DNA from: Clarkia xantiana subsp. parviflora | Lineage: Eukaryota; Streptophyta; Magnoliopsida; Myrtales; Onagraceae | Length of the DNA stretch: 64,000 nucleotides | Reading direction: 5' to 3' | Assembly (NCBI GenBank): GCA_036873135.1 | Contig: JAPTYO010000010.1 | Span: 26,839,772-26,903,771, forward strand | Shown here: one piece after another, positions 34,980-47,197 of the stretch | How the letters are laid out: every line of letters starts with the position of its first letter | Numbering within the stretch: position 1 is the first letter of the stretch | Notes under the pieces: model-generated | Database searches by the model: none | What the model saw: only the letters and a program-made list of their open reading frames with translations | What the model was told of the DNA's origin: nothing | Position numbers and translations under genes: made by a program

Positions 34980-35449
34980 TGCCCGTAGGAGCATATGATA
35001 AAGTGATCTTTACATCACCCACAAGAGCATGTCATGATAAAATTTTTACAAGGCAATGATATATGATATGAAAAACATATAAGTTTGTCCATGATGAGAT
35101 TGCAGGTATCATAATAGATAAAGGTACCAGAGGATGTTAAGTAAGAAGAAGCATAAACAAAGAAGGAGTCCATGACCAAGGAACCAAATAAACAACCGCA
35201 AGCAGTCATCATGAAAATTAGCAAGTTATCCTACCATCCAGACCACAAGTCAAGATGAGATATCTAAAGGAAAACAAACACAACCAAGAAAAGTAGCAGA
35301 GCCATAAAATTTCAAGTATAAGGCTCTCAAAATAAGCTCGGCCCATCAAGGGGAGAAACCACTCAACCCATCAAGGGGAGGAAAAGTAAAGAGATATGTA
35401 CAAGGGTAAGGGAATCAGATAGTCCAGATGCCACTTGGGAATCAGATAG
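34980..35449. other. Element A spacer between array and antisense gene
   Basis: No gene supported. A block of about 23 bp (CAGATGCCACTTGGGAATCA) is duplicated at 35424-35475, overlapping the 3' end of the antisense gene. Confidence 0.5.
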
Positions 35450-37964
35450 TCAACCAGATGCCACTTGGGAATCTTCACGGTCCTGATGCTCTGAGGACGA
35501 ACCACTGATAGAACTCGATGAGGACGAAGAGGAACCCGAGCTAACAACATCAACAGGTGCAGCATCCTCCTGCACAGGGGCATGGGCTATGTTCTCAGCA
35601 ACAGTAGCCTGTCCCCTAAGCACAGCCATATAACCCTCAACATAAGGTCCAAAGTCACCCAGATCTTTAACTGGAAAGTGAGGATCAATCAGAAATATCT
35701 GATCAACAAGATACTCCCCGAACTGGTTCATCTCTTGGGTAGATCGAACCTTATAATCAGCAGCATATGCAGGGGAAGACTTGTACTCAGCTACGGTGGT
35801 AACTCTCTCCTCCATGCGGCATTTCTCCTCAACATTCTTCAACTCCTCAACATGGAGTGAAGAAGCAACAACAGCCTTCCGGCGCAGGTCACCCACAGTG
35901 GTCTCGAGCAAGGCTACCTGACTCATAAGCTCTTGCATCCTCAAATCAGATAGGCGAGCCTTCTCAGTGGCACTAGCAAGCTCTGCCTTCAAGGACACCT
36001 GACCATCCTCAAGGGCCTTCTTATCATCATAAAGCTCAAGTGCAAGAGACTAGAGGTTAACCATATCCGACATGCCCTAAGATAGCAAAAATAGCGAATC
36101 AAATAACAAACAATCAAAGGGAAAAGAGAAGAGATAGAAGCATCACTTACCGGGGCATAGCGAGATAACACCCCCTGAATGAAGCGCCGGGTTTCTTTAG
36201 GTGACTTGGGGCGAGAAACGCGATCCCAGGGAGCAACAGCACTGCGAAGAACCCGGATACCAACCTCTGGGGTGTGCAGAGAGGAATGGCTATCAAAGTG
36301 ATACTCTTTCAACCCATCAAAGGGAGTCCATTCAGCTCCCACAACGTCCTCATCAGTAAGGCGAGCAAAGTCCTTCCTGCTCAAGGCAGGGAGTCCAGCT
36401 ATACAAACAAAGTAAAATTGAAAACAGGAAGCAAATATCAATATATCTACAAGACAAGAGGAAGTAGAACCTAAGACTCGGGCCCTCGGCTGGGGGGCAG
36501 GAGATGGAGAAGAGACATCAAGGCCTATAGGCACCCCACCACCATCAGCAGGTCGCTTCCCTTTATCAGTCAGGGAGGGCGCCTCTTCGACTACTATCTC
36601 TTTATCGCGAGATGGTGTCGGAAAATGAGCACTGGAAGGATAATGGCCCACAGTCTTTTTCTTCTTAGCAGCCGAGGCCCCAACCTCAGAATCAGGCTCC
36701 GTGCCTTAGACTTGGAGTGGCTGGAACTTCTGCTCACATGGACGACATGCTTAGTAACCAAAGGAGAGCGCCCTAACAACATAAAGGAAACAGCATGAGA
36801 ACAATTATAAGTATATCATAAAAGGGAAAGAAGAAAAAGAAGAACGTACTGGAGGCCTCTGCAGTCTTCCCAGACTTGGAAGGTTTCTTAGGGGCGGAGA
36901 TGGAAGGAGCTTTCCTCTTCGTCAGGTCGATAGGCTCCACCTGCATAGCATATATTTTACCGTGAAAACAACGTACAAAGGAAGAGCAAAAAATGAATAA
37001 AAACGAGAAGAGTAAGTGACGTACCAAACCTTCGGGGGGAGGGGTCAAACGAATCCCCGCTGTCCGCCTCGGTCACCATGGACACAGAACAGTAAGACTT
37101 GGTCTGATGACTCTGATAGATAATCTTCATGGTCTCTAAATCTGAGGAGGAGAACTCCCCAAAGGCGGTCCAACCATCCGACCGATTCTCATTAAGAACC
37201 GACCAAGTGACATAACGATCGGTGATGAAGAAATAGTGTTTAGACCAATGGCTCGCCGAGTTATCACTTGGAGCCACGAAACAAAGGTCGTTATCCCACT
37301 CGACCTCGCCTAACCCGAAGTCCGCAAATCAGGAGTCTTTAAGAAGGGGATATCGAGTCACCAAGCTCGCAAAACCTATCTTCTTCAGATATTGGAAACG
37401 GTAGAAACACCAGAACAGAACTAGAGAATACCTCCAGGAATACCACTGGCATAGTACTCGGAATCCTACCCAGACGCGAATAGCGCTGAGGGCAAGGTTC
37501 ACAGGAGAAATCCTGAAGAACCGACAGAACTCGACAAGGTCATCACAATAAGGGAGCCGTAACACATATCGAATCTGAGAGGGATATACCACGACCTTCC
37601 CCTCTAGGGGCTCTGTCACCGTTTCGCGAACATTCCTCAAGGATGGGAGAAAAGGGTACAAAGGCTCATCTAGAGGACTAATGTCACCTAACTCAATGTG
37701 GTCATTATAGTCGCTCCGAGTCAAGTGGTTCTCCGACAACGACGCAAGACCTAACCCAAAAGCAGTGGGAAATTCTAAGCTCGAGAAAGACTCCGACTCA
37801 GACCAATACCCAAATTCAGTATCTGACTCAAAATCCGACTCTGAGCTAATATTTGGAAAGAAAGTAATGCTGCGAATGGAGGGGATGAAAAACTTACTCA
37901 TCCTCCGAAGAATATAGCGTCTCTGCAAAGTCTGAGTTTTGGGACACCACCACGAATACAATAC
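35450..37964 (-). pseudogene. Antisense gene of Tat element A (putative gypsy-type 'transposase_28' domain plus coiled coil)
   Basis: A multi-exon gene runs opposite to gag. The main exon (37964 down to about 37025; likely ATG at 37901) has an acidic Ser-rich start, then YPSQIRYVLRLPYCDDLVEF and NLALSAIRVWVGFRVLCQW. This pattern fits the plant domain annotated as putative gypsy-type transposon. A single TGA interrupts it at 37331, and a slip in a C-run near 37040 shifts frame. Further exons at about 36940-36850, 36772-36476, 36398-36152 and 36076-35450 have GT-AG borders. The last has one TAG near its start and a coiled coil (SLKAELASATEKARLSDLRM and following), EYKSSP and a poly-Ser tail. 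Function is unknown. Confidence 0.75.
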
Positions 37965-38396
37965 CTGCCGTACCAAGCTAAGTGTCAGAATAGAAGAATT
38001 TCCCTGGGAAACTCGGGAATACCCGGTATCGACATATCAACAACCATATCACACAACGACCAACAAGCGATAATCAAGGCCCAGAGATACCCAATAACAA
38101 CAATGGCTACGTGCAAGCAATTTTACGACAACAAAATCGGGCAATTTCACTCGGGTAAAAAAATCATTTCCCGGGCCAAGGACAATTTTACCCCCCAACA
38201 CCACCCGGCATACAAGTGACCACACGATACCAAATTCAAACAAGGAAAATCCAACGGGGAAAAACCATTTCCGAGCAAACGACTATCTACTCAGTACGGC
38301 AATCACGATACAAGCAATCAGGAAATCGTCACAAATCAAGCATGGGCAATCCAAATATGAACATTAGACATGTTCATGGAGGGGAAAAGATCAAAC

Positions 38397-38563
38397 CTTG
38401 GGAAATCCGGACCCGATTCGAAAAGAAGGCCCGGAATTTTCGTTTCACCGGCGAGATGAACTCGCCACCGCCACACGAAGGACGCCGGAATTCCACCGAA
38501 GTCGACTCCGGCCCTCCTCGCTCCCGTTAGCAGCAGCAGTGGCCGGCTTCGTCGTCGTCGCAC
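38397..38563 (-). other. Likely 5' leader exon of the antisense gene
   Basis: GC-rich sequence downstream of the antisense TATA box ends in CCAAG at 38397 just before a GT donor (GTTTGATC). The matching acceptor is at 37965-37966. An ATG at 38563 opens a short frame here, but the conserved part starts after the intron. Confidence 0.5.
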
Positions 38564-38845
38564 GAAACTCTGCCCTGCCTGGCCTTGGATCGGAGTCGCT
38601 GCTCAAGGCTGTGCCGGACACACATGGGGCCACCGCGTCTCCCGCCCGCACCACCGGACCTTTGCTGCGCCGTCTGCCTCCCTCGCTGTCGCCGGGCCGT
38701 CACGCGAAGCTCAACCCCTCCCTTGCCGGAATTTTGGCCGGCCTCACCCCTAATTTTTAGGGCTTGGAGCTTTTCTTGGTCGCCAAGAATGTGATGTGAA
38801 GAGAAAAAAGATGATGGTGGCTAAGTGATGTAACCCTATTCCCTT

Positions 38846-38853
38846 ATTTTATA
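38846..38853 (-). promoter_or_regulatory. TATA box of the antisense gene
   Basis: TATAAAAT on the minus strand, about 280 bp before the leader ATG and 880 bp before the first main exon. Sequence downstream is leader-like and T/C-rich. Promoter function is inferred. Confidence 0.55.
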
Positions 38854-39395
38854 AGCTAAAGGGTGTAGGGTTTTTTAAGTGAGACAATCACCACCATTCA
38901 TTTAAATTAGAGGAGATCTAACGGTTTAGATAGAAAACTATTATCTTTACCCCCCATTTGACTATGGTTAGGCATGTTTTTACTCGAGTTAACACCCTAT
39001 AGACATATATTCCATTATCCCATACTTAGAAGTTTTTGGACCCAATTCAAAAAAAATTCTCGGCCTATACTCACCCCATAGGAAATTGAGGTACGTAGAC
39101 TCATATCCATGATTGCATTGCATCCCCATGCATGTACATATTTTCAAAATGCATACTTGAAGAAATCAGATTTTTTATGATTATATCCATATTCCGCGGA
39201 CACGTGTCTAGAACACGTGTACGCATGCTCTAATGTTTGCAATTCCTCTATTATGGAGAATCGGAGGACAAGGCTCAAAAAACGCGCCTACGGACAAGCA
39301 AAGGTTTCGTCAAGCAGTAAAGTTACGGTTTCCAATTGCGCGTATCATCCCATCCTAAAATAGAGTCAACCAAGGGTTACGCCATTAGTTAACTC

Positions 39396-39405
39396 GGGGG
39401 GCAAG
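39396..39405 (+). other. Polypurine tract of element A
   Basis: GGGGGGCAAG directly precedes the 3' LTR. Element B has GGGGGCAAA at the same place. Confidence 0.8.
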
Positions 39406-40169
39406 TGATGGATATACGCCCAATCGGAACCCGTTTTAGTTCGAACTGTCTTATTTTGATTACCCCATTTGTGATTGTAAATCGAAACTTTGACCCGAAT
39501 ACTTCGCCTAAGAAACGCTAACGGTCCGAACGAGGTAAAATTACTCGCCCGGACCCGACCATCGACCTCACCCGATCTCCCCTAAGGGAGATCGGGTGGG
39601 CTGACCGGATCTCCCCTAGGGGAGACCGGGTTGGCTCACCCAACCCCTCTTAGGAGGGGTTGGGCAAATCCACCAGTGTCAGGCCTCGGGGGTCGATTTT
39701 CTGTCCGACCCTAAGGTCCCGACCTCTTTTTCACCCGTCCCACACTTAGATTATTTCGTTTACCTCTCCATGCTTTAAGGGTCTAATCATACGGTTATGA
39801 GTTAATTAAATACGCTTAGGAGATTAACGATGTCATTAAGCCACCTTAATCCTCCCGAAGCCTATAAATACTGCTCGTATCCTATTCATTTCCATCACGT
39901 TGATTATTCACTAGCTTCTGCTCTGCCTTCTCTCTAGTTTGTCTCTCTAAAAATATTATACTGACTTAGGCATCAGAGAGGGTTCACCAAGCACCACCCC
40001 TCCATGCTTGGTATTGCCCCTATTGCAGGTCAGTCAGAAGAAAGAAGCCGAGAGAAGAGAAGGATACAGATCAGACCATCTAGCAGATAGAGCATCAGAT
40101 CAAGCTTTTTACCTGTGAGAAGTGACACTTGGACCGACAACCCGTTGACCCGAGTGACGCGACTTAACA
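39406..40169 (+). repeat. 3' LTR of gypsy element A
   Basis: 764 bp matching 28446-29218 with few substitutions and small length changes in the palindromic part. Confidence 0.93.
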
Positions 40170-40174
40170 GATAT

Positions 40175-40761
40175 AGTTTGTTACGAATGATTGCTTAAAA
40201 GAATGTTGTAGACTTCACTTACCAAAGACCTAGATACACTATTTTCCCTTAACATGCTTGCTTTACACCTTAATTTTCACTTTCACCAAGTCACAGCCCA
40301 ACGGAATAGAGAGCAGACCATGGATGTTTTTCCATTATCGGATTCAACCGGATTTAAATCTGAAACACTTAATTAAGAGATGAAGCGCGGATCAAACTTA
40401 ACTGAATAATATTTCTTTCCTTCGGTAATAAGAAGACAAGCAAACCGAATGCACATCATCTACTTGCATCTTTGGGGGAGGGAGAATAGCTAGTATTACA
40501 GCTTTTCACACCCCCTCCGTCTAGTACAATTCACCATACATGTAAAAATAAGTGACAATTCTTATTCTGTTCAACAATTGAATAATAATTAGTTATAAAA
40601 TCAACTAAATCGGAAAAGCTAAGAACAAAATGTGTCTTTTAATTTGCCGCACGCTAAATCTTTCAAACGGCTAGAAAGTTCATCACTTTCTTCATCTCTA
40701 AGAAATCTTACTAGCGAAAGAATTCTGCAGAGAAGTCCATTCTCTGATGAGATAGATTGCT
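40175..40761. other. Gene-free stretch, probable PILS 3' flank
   Basis: No coding feature. The part next to 40761 is the probable 3' UTR of the minus-strand PILS gene. Confidence 0.5.
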
Positions 40762-43700
40762 TCAGAAGAGCAAGTTAAGGTAAAGGGTGATCCATCCAGC
40801 CATAGATATTACTGCGAATATATGAACCCAGAAAAGAACAGCAGCACCCTCCCTACCACATCCCCGTAAGTTTGCAACAGCACCTATAAAAAACCCGATA
40901 CACAACTAACCCGGTTACATTACTTGTTCTGCAATATATATATAGGCAAAAAAAGAAAGGAATTTTTTTTTTATGGAAAATGATGTCTGACCAGAAAGGA
41001 CTGATGTGGGCATTGTATGTTGCAGCAGTAACACGAATCGGAACATCTTATCTCCAGGTGGGAGGAACCCTAGCTTATCTGCCAGCATTACGATGCCAAG
41101 ACCTGTTGGAGGAACAAGAACTAAGCGGCCAAAGATTATAGCTGCAGTCGTTTTAAATCCAAGCTTTGAGCTCCCCGGTCCTGAAAAATTCATTATTTTT
41201 AAAGAAAATCATCAATAACCTAAGATGTTAATTTTATGACAAAAAAGACAAGAATCATAAGGAGATTTAATGTACCATCGACAAGGTTGCCTCCAAGTGC
41301 TAGCAAGATGCATGGAATCATGGCCTCCCTGAAGCAATGACAAGAAAAGTGTACGAAAAATGTTTTCTTTTACAATTCCACTATGAGCAAGAACATGGTA
41401 AGTTCAAAAAAAAAAAAAAAGTAAAAAGTTGGTTTTGTGTATACATACCCAAGAATCATGCAGCTATCAGTGAAGAAGAAGAGAGGAGCCTCAGGTGTAA
41501 AGATCAAGTTCTTGAAAAATGGGATTATACCAAGCACTATGGCAAAGAACTGCATGCAAGTGTTTTTACTGTAAGTTGGATTAGACGAGGGATATCAGGC
41601 ATCCATATGTTGCAATTTCATAACAAAGACCAACTACATGTCAACAAAGTATTACGTAAGTGCGATCATACACTGATACTTACAGAAGCAATGATTGGAG
41701 GCTGCAGAATTTGCTTTAGCTTCAACTTATCATAGATGAATGACAGGATTTCTTGTATCTGCAACAAAACCAGGATTTTGTGTGAGCTGCATCTATTACA
41801 CTAAGCTTAGTCCTTTTTTTTTTCTTTTTTTTTTTTTTTTTTTTCGGAGGTGTCACTAGTGGGATTTGAACTTGATTGTTGATTCGTATACACAATAGGG
41901 CATACATCAACGGCCATTACCTGTATATATAATATTCTCACCTTTCCCTTTTTCACTTGGTCCGGATTGGAATCGGGATGTGGTGCATCTTGTGTAATCA
42001 GTGGAACTTTTTCAGCTGGACTATCCTTTGCTATCTCTGCACCTTCCTTTAAAGGGTTTCTAAGGGGCAGACTGGAATCCTCAACATCAAAAGATCCTCC
42101 CGGAGGAGGTGCCAACATATTGAATACATAGGTATACAAGATAATTGCACCAACCTAAATGAAATAACAACTGTCAACTTTACAAACTAAATGTAATGTT
42201 ATTATAACTCATGTGTACTGAATGTATAACTCAATCGGTTTAGTCTAGATTCGGTAAAGTTTACTCGGAAATCTGAATTAAATTCTAGGGTTAATAACTA
42301 AAAAACTGTCCAAGGTTTACCTATGTTAAAATTAGGAGTCTAAAGTTTCAAATGTTAAACTGTAATGTCCAAGGTTTCAAATTGGGTTAAGAACATAAGA
42401 AGGGCCTGAATAATGACCCATGTTAACATGAGAGGTCTGAATGTTCAAACGTTAATATTAAGGGTCTGAATTTTCAACTTTGTTGATATAAGAGGTCTCC
42501 GTCAATTTTTACCGTTAAAACTAACGGAATTTGGTCACATGCTTGGCATGTGACCGAAATAAACTTAAATCCCGAAAATGCCCTCCGACCAAAGTGTACC
42601 CCTTACATGCTTGACCTGAAAAGACAAAAATGCCCTTAAAGCCATCACGGCTCCGGCGACCACCACCTCGACTCCGGCAACCGCCACCCGGCTTCGGCGA
42701 CCAACACCCTAGCTCCAGCGACCACCACCCAACGCCGGCGACTGTCATCACGACTCCGATTGGACCCAAATCGGAGTTACCGGCCTCGATTGGCTCAAAC
42801 CGGAGCCACATAGCTCCGTTCGGAGCTTTTTGGCCCCGATTCGGGCCAATCGGGGCCGATAGCTTCGATTTGGGCCCAATCGGAGCAGTGGTGGCGGTCG
42901 CTGGAGTTGGGTGGTGGTCGCCGGAGCTGGGGTGGTGGTCGACGGAACCGGGTGGCGGTTGTCGGAGTCGGGGTGGTGGTCGCCGGGTGGCGGTGGCTGG
43001 AGCCGTGGTGGCTTTAAGGGCATAATCAGTGGGCTGGGGTATTTTAGACATTTTATATTTTATTAATTAAAATGCTATATTGTTTCAATAATTGTAAGGG
43101 GTAATTCTGACATTTCACGTGGTTTTGTTAAATTTGACAAAATTTGGACGGAAAACCGAAAAACAACAAACATGATAATTCAGACACTTAATATCAACAT
43201 TTGAACATTCAGACATTTCCCGTTAACATAGGGCATTATTCAGGCCCTTCTTATGTTCTTAACCCTTTCAAATTTGTTAAAACTTGGTGTGTGATTATTT
43301 TAGAGAAGTCAATTCCAACGAAACTGTCTGTCAAATTCCAGCTCCCATACACACTCCATTCTCGTCATCTTGGCGGTGACTGTCACCTAAGAAGTTGGCC
43401 ACATCCGTGCAAGTAAATCTCGCTCTGTTGTCCTTGGAAAATGGCTCCACACCACTCTTCTAGAAACTTTTTTTAAATATTCAATTTTTGGGTGAAATTT
43501 GACGATTTTGTAAAAATTAAAGAGTGATGGATTATGAGTGGATGGGTGGGTTGATGAAAACGATTGAATGAAGATGAAAAGACGTGCAGAGACTCCAAAT
43601 TTAAAAGAAAAAAATTTGGGACAGTCCTTTTAACATTTCAAACTTCAGACACCTATTTTAACATAGGGTAAATTTTAATAGTTTTTTTAAAATTATTAAC

Positions 43701-44709
43701 TTAAATTCTATAGTCTTCTTTGAAAAAGGAGCCCAAAAGAAGCAGGAAAACAAATTTGTCCTTGGATGTATGAGTGACTAAGTGATGCAGCAGTTGCCAT
43801 TTGAATATATTATCTTACCCATTGTCCAAAAGAAATGTATGCTGTCCCATCTATGCTGCATTTGTCCGAATCCCCGAAAGGATTGGATTTGTCTCTACAA
43901 AGTGCAGCTATAAGCACAAGTGGCACATTCCCAATATTCCCTGCAACCGAACTCTCACCATTATCCATAGAACGAACACAACTGACCGAAATCTGCCATT
44001 TCCATATTTGCTCTACTAAAGACTAGGAAAGTACTAATTATGTGGTACAGACATTGGCAAGTATACAAATTCAAGAACTACTAATACTATTACTTAGGGG
44101 TTAAATGTAGAGCATAGGGAGCTTTAAGGCTTACCGATGCCAATCTGTATGATTGTGAATTTGAAAAACGGATAAGGTGGGTGAACAATGGATGCAATGA
44201 TAAATCCAATGATTGAGCCTGATATGGTAGCTAGAATAACATTCATTGGAATAAACCACCTGGGAAAAAGATTAAAAGTGTGCATAATTAAGACATAAAG
44301 CTTTCCTCTTCCACTGGTGTAGAAGCTGAGCAGTGGCCCTCACCATTGGATCATTTTGTCCCAAGTAATCGCTTGTCCAAGTTGTGAAAATATCAAGCAT
44401 GGAAGAAGGAGCGAAAATACCAACTGCAACATAGTACAAGCAAGTTAGGAAATGTATCGATCCCACTTGAAATTATTGGGACATTCCAAAATCAATCCAA
44501 AAGATAAAACAAATTACCCCATTAAGTAATTTCCTGCCACTAGCAGGAAGAATATTCACGTACTTGGAAGCCATCAAAAATCCCAGAGAGCACATGGTGA
44601 AAACTTTTGCAATGGGAAGAACAGCGATCTTGATGGTGGCGAGGGCCGAAGATCCACCGGATTGAGCTTCCATCAGAACTGCAGCCAGAAACCTCTCCGC
44701 TCTATCCAT
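40762..44709 (-). CDS. PILS6: PIN-LIKES (PILS) auxin carrier, PILS6-like
   Basis: A multi-pass ER membrane carrier; PILS proteins control intracellular auxin. Exons (5' to 3'): 44709-44518, 44423-44344, 44259-44135, 43940-43819, 42154-41942, 41758-41684, 41549-41449, 41328-41276, 41180-40992, 40883-40762; 423 aa, all GT-AG and in phase. The N-terminal carrier half has LLNGLVFSLLLPCLIFSQLG, FFKFTIIQIGIGNIGNVPL and DGTAYISFGQWVGAI. A variable hydrophilic loop (about 190-250) follows, then LKLKQILQPPIIAS, APLFFFTDSCMILG, CILLALGGNLVDGPGSSKLG, LLLQHTMPTSVLSGAVANLRG and FWVHIFAV. Length fits the family. Intron 4 is enlarged by two nested TIR elements with no coding damage. SKLGFKTTAAII resembles PILS6; the exact subfamily needs a tree. 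Confidence 0.95.
42288..43701. mobile_element. TIR element in PILS intron 4 (outer, family 1-related)
   Basis: Ends GGGTTAATAACTAAAAAACT and a diverged inverse. TAAATTCTA is duplicated on both sides (42279-42287 and 43702-43710), 9 bp. Terminal arms carry CTATGTTAAAAT and AAAGTTTCAAATGTTAAA in the left and their inverses in the right. A second element (42384-43265) sits inside it. Confidence 0.82.
42384..43265. mobile_element. Non-autonomous TIR element, family 1, copy c (nested)
   Basis: Starts GGGTTAAGAACATAAGAAGG and ends in the inverse. TTTCAAATT is duplicated exactly (42375-42383 and 43266-43274), 9 bp. The ends repeat a GGTCTGAA phrase and the core is GC-rich CCGGCGACCACCACC sequence as in copies a and b. 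Confidence 0.92.
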
Positions 44710-45358
44710 CTCTTAGAATTTCTTTCTTCGCCTCCACTCACCTCAATCTGCTACGACTGATTAGTGTCTCTTCGATGTCCAGACCGGAAAATTGAATCCG
44801 ATTTCTTCAGTAAGAAAGGTATGAACGTCTGTCTAATCAGAACCTCCTAACCGATGAAATCATGAAAAGCAATCACGAACCAGAATTACGAAACACAATC
44901 CGAAGCCTCGTAATGCTGTCTCAATATCCGATTGCAATCAAAATTGCGTGAATCGAGCAGCTAAAGAGAGGAAGAAACGTAGCAGCATCTCATACGTAGA
45001 CAGAAAAGGATAGAGTTGATTAGCGCAAAGCGAATGAGAATCACGGAATCGATAACCTCCACGTGTTGTGACCCGAACGAACACGGGAGAAAATTCCAAA
45101 CTGCAAAAATCTTGACAAGAGGACGGTGATTGGTACATGTATAATGGCGGCGCTTGGAAGGATTCTGGAAAAGGTTGATGAGGAGCTGTAATCTTCTAAC
45201 GGGGGAGAAGAAGAGAAACTGAAGGGGGCAAGGGAGACGACACAATTGGCGGTTTGTTGATGATGAAATGATGATATGATTGATTTGTGTAACTAAACTA
45301 CTACGGATTTTCATTTATTTATTTTTTCGGTTAAAAGACTTCCAATCTGAATTCTAAT
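44710..45358. other. Upstream region of PILS
   Basis: CT-rich on the minus strand, probably 5' UTR and promoter. No TATA box was chosen. The next transposon ends 659 bp from the start codon. Confidence 0.5.
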
Positions 45359-45367
45359 TTATTATTA

Positions 45368-46124
45368 GGGTTAAAGGTCCTTTTGGTACCACATGTTTGC
45401 AAAAATTACACTGTTCATACCACTAGTATTTGTTCGTATCGAATTGGTACCATATGTTTCCAAACCTTACTGTTTTGGTACCTTCGTTAGGGTTCTGTGA
45501 AAAACAGCCGTTAAATGGCATGTGCCATGCACGTGACCAGCCCAAAACTTTCAATTTTGTTACAATTTAGTCCATCTAATACATCCCTAACTTTTATTTT
45601 GTTCAATTAGTCCTAAAACTTCAAAACCAAACCATTTTCCCAAATTGACCTAGCCGGACCTAGCCATGGGCTAGGTCTGACCCTGGGTCATGGTCGCGGG
45701 ACCCAGGTGACCAATTGGGGCTAGGTCCCAATTGACCTAGCCGGACCTAGCCTAGGGCTAGGTCCGACCCTGGGTCGGGGTCGCCTGGGTCCGGCGACCA
45801 TGACCTAGGGTCGGACCTAGCCCATGGCTAGGTCCGGCTAGGTCAATTTGGGGAAATGGTTTGATTTTGAAGTTTTAGGACTAAATTGAACAAAATAAAA
45901 GTTAGGGATGTATAAGATGGACTAAATTGTAACAAAATTGAAAGTTTTGGGCTTGTCACGTGCATGGCACATGCCATTCAACGGCTGTTTTTGACGGAAC
46001 CCTAACGGAGGTACCAAAACAGTAGGGTTTGGAAACATATGGTACCAATTCGGTACGAAAAAATACTAGTGGTATGAACAGTGTAATTTTTGCAAACATG
46101 TGGTACCAAAAGGACCTTTAACCC
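45368..46124. mobile_element. Foldback TIR element, family 2, copy a
   Basis: Starts GGGTTAAAGGTCCTTTTGG and ends in the inverse. TTATTATTA flanks both sides (45359-45367 and 46125-46133), though the site is an ATT repeat. Arms of over 300 bp pair almost throughout. TTTGGTACC-type phrases repeat at the ends, and the core has GACCTAGCCATGGCTAGGTC-type palindromes and GGGTCGCCTGGG motifs. No protein. Confidence 0.88.
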
Positions 46125-46142
46125 TTATTATTATTATTATTT

Positions 46143-46593
46143 GGGTTAATGGTACTTTAATACCACTTATTTGGCCAAAATACACTTTTGATATTTTTTT
46201 TTTATACACTTTGGCACAAATGGTTTAAATTTGTATATTTTTTATACTTCCGTTAAAATTCAGTCCAATTTGGCTGTTAAGTGTAACGTGTCGTGCACGT
46301 GAGTAGCCCTAAACTTTTGATTCTTTTCAATTTAGTCTCTCTAACACATCCTTAACTTTTAGTTTGTTCAATTTAGTCATAAAATTTAAAAACTGAACCC
46401 TGCTTGACCCAAATTGACCTAGCCGGAACGGCACGTGACACTTAACGGCCAAATTTGACGGAATTTAACGGGTGTATAAAAATGTACAAAGTTCAAACCA
46501 TTGGTACCAAAAGTGTACAAAAAAAATAGAAATGGTACCAAAAGTGGATTTTAGTTTTAGAAAAAAAAAGTGTTATGAAAAGAACCATTAACC
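46143..46593. mobile_element. Family 2 TIR element, copy b, shortened
   Basis: Starts GGGTTAATGGTACTTTAATA and ends AAGAACCATTAACC. Flanks are ATT-rich, with TTATTATAA to the right. CAATTTAGTC and ACCTAGCCGGA recall copy a, but much of the core is missing. It lies only 18 bp from copy a. Confidence 0.75.
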
Positions 46594-46720
46594 TTATTAT
46601 AATGAGTTCCATATGGCATATATAACAGCGAAAATTTGTAATGGGTGTAACTATTCAGCAATTTATCCCTAATCAGATGTTAGATGTTTAAACTTCGTTA
46701 AAACTCTCTCAATGAAAAGA

Positions 46721-47197
46721 TATTTATCTGATCCACACAAGGGTCGATCTCAAACAGGTTATTTATTCACATGTGGCGGTACAGCTATATCATGATGATC
46801 AATGAAGCAATCATTAGCAGCTGCATCCTCAAATCACGCAGAGATAGTTGCATTGCACGAGGCAAGCCGGAAATGTGTCTGGTTAAGATCGATGACGCAC
46901 TATATCCAAAAGATGTGCAACCTACCTTTAGATGAAAAGGTACCTACTATATTGTATGAGGATAATGCAGCATGTATTGCTCAGATGAAGGAAGGCTACA
47001 TCAAAGGAGACAGGACAAAACACATTTCCCCTAAACTATTCTTCACCCATGATCTTGAGAAGAAAGGTGACATCAACATCCAACAAGTCTGTTCCAGTGA
47101 TAATCTAGCAGATTTATTCACAAAGAGTATCCCAACTGCGACATTCGAAAGACTGGTGAACAAGATTGAATTGCGTCGACTAAAAGACATTATATGA
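46721..47197 (+). pseudogene. Copia RNase H fragment
   Basis: It encodes YLSDPHKGRSQTGYLF, then two adjacent TGA stops (near 46793), then a 131-residue open stretch with KQSLAAASSNHAEIVALHEA, CVWLRS, LYEDNAACIAQMKEGYIKGD, RTKHISPKLFF and DNLADLFTKSIP. This is the C-terminal end of copia pol. Everything upstream is lost. The polypurine tract and LTR start follow. Confidence 0.9.

Larger units (their letters stand above)
28446..40169 (+). mobile_element. Tat-type Ty3/gypsy retrotransposon A, internally deleted
   Basis: LTRs of 773 and 764 bp begin TGATGGATATACGCCCAA and end GCGACTTAACA. GATAT flanks both sides (28441-28445 and 40170-40174), an exact 5-bp duplication. The element carries gag and protease remnants in sense orientation, no recognisable reverse transcriptase, RNase H or integrase, a tandem array, and a multi-exon gene on the opposite strand with its own TATA box. 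Antisense genes of this kind are known from plant Tat-lineage elements. Two smaller transposons inserted into its array. The LTRs differ by only a few percent by eye, so insertion was relatively recent although its genes are broken. Confidence 0.93.

Noticed and set aside
38398..38760. 120-codon plus-strand open frame rich in Pro, Arg and Ala
   Set aside because: It overlaps the GC-rich leader of the antisense gene on the opposite strand and shows no domain.
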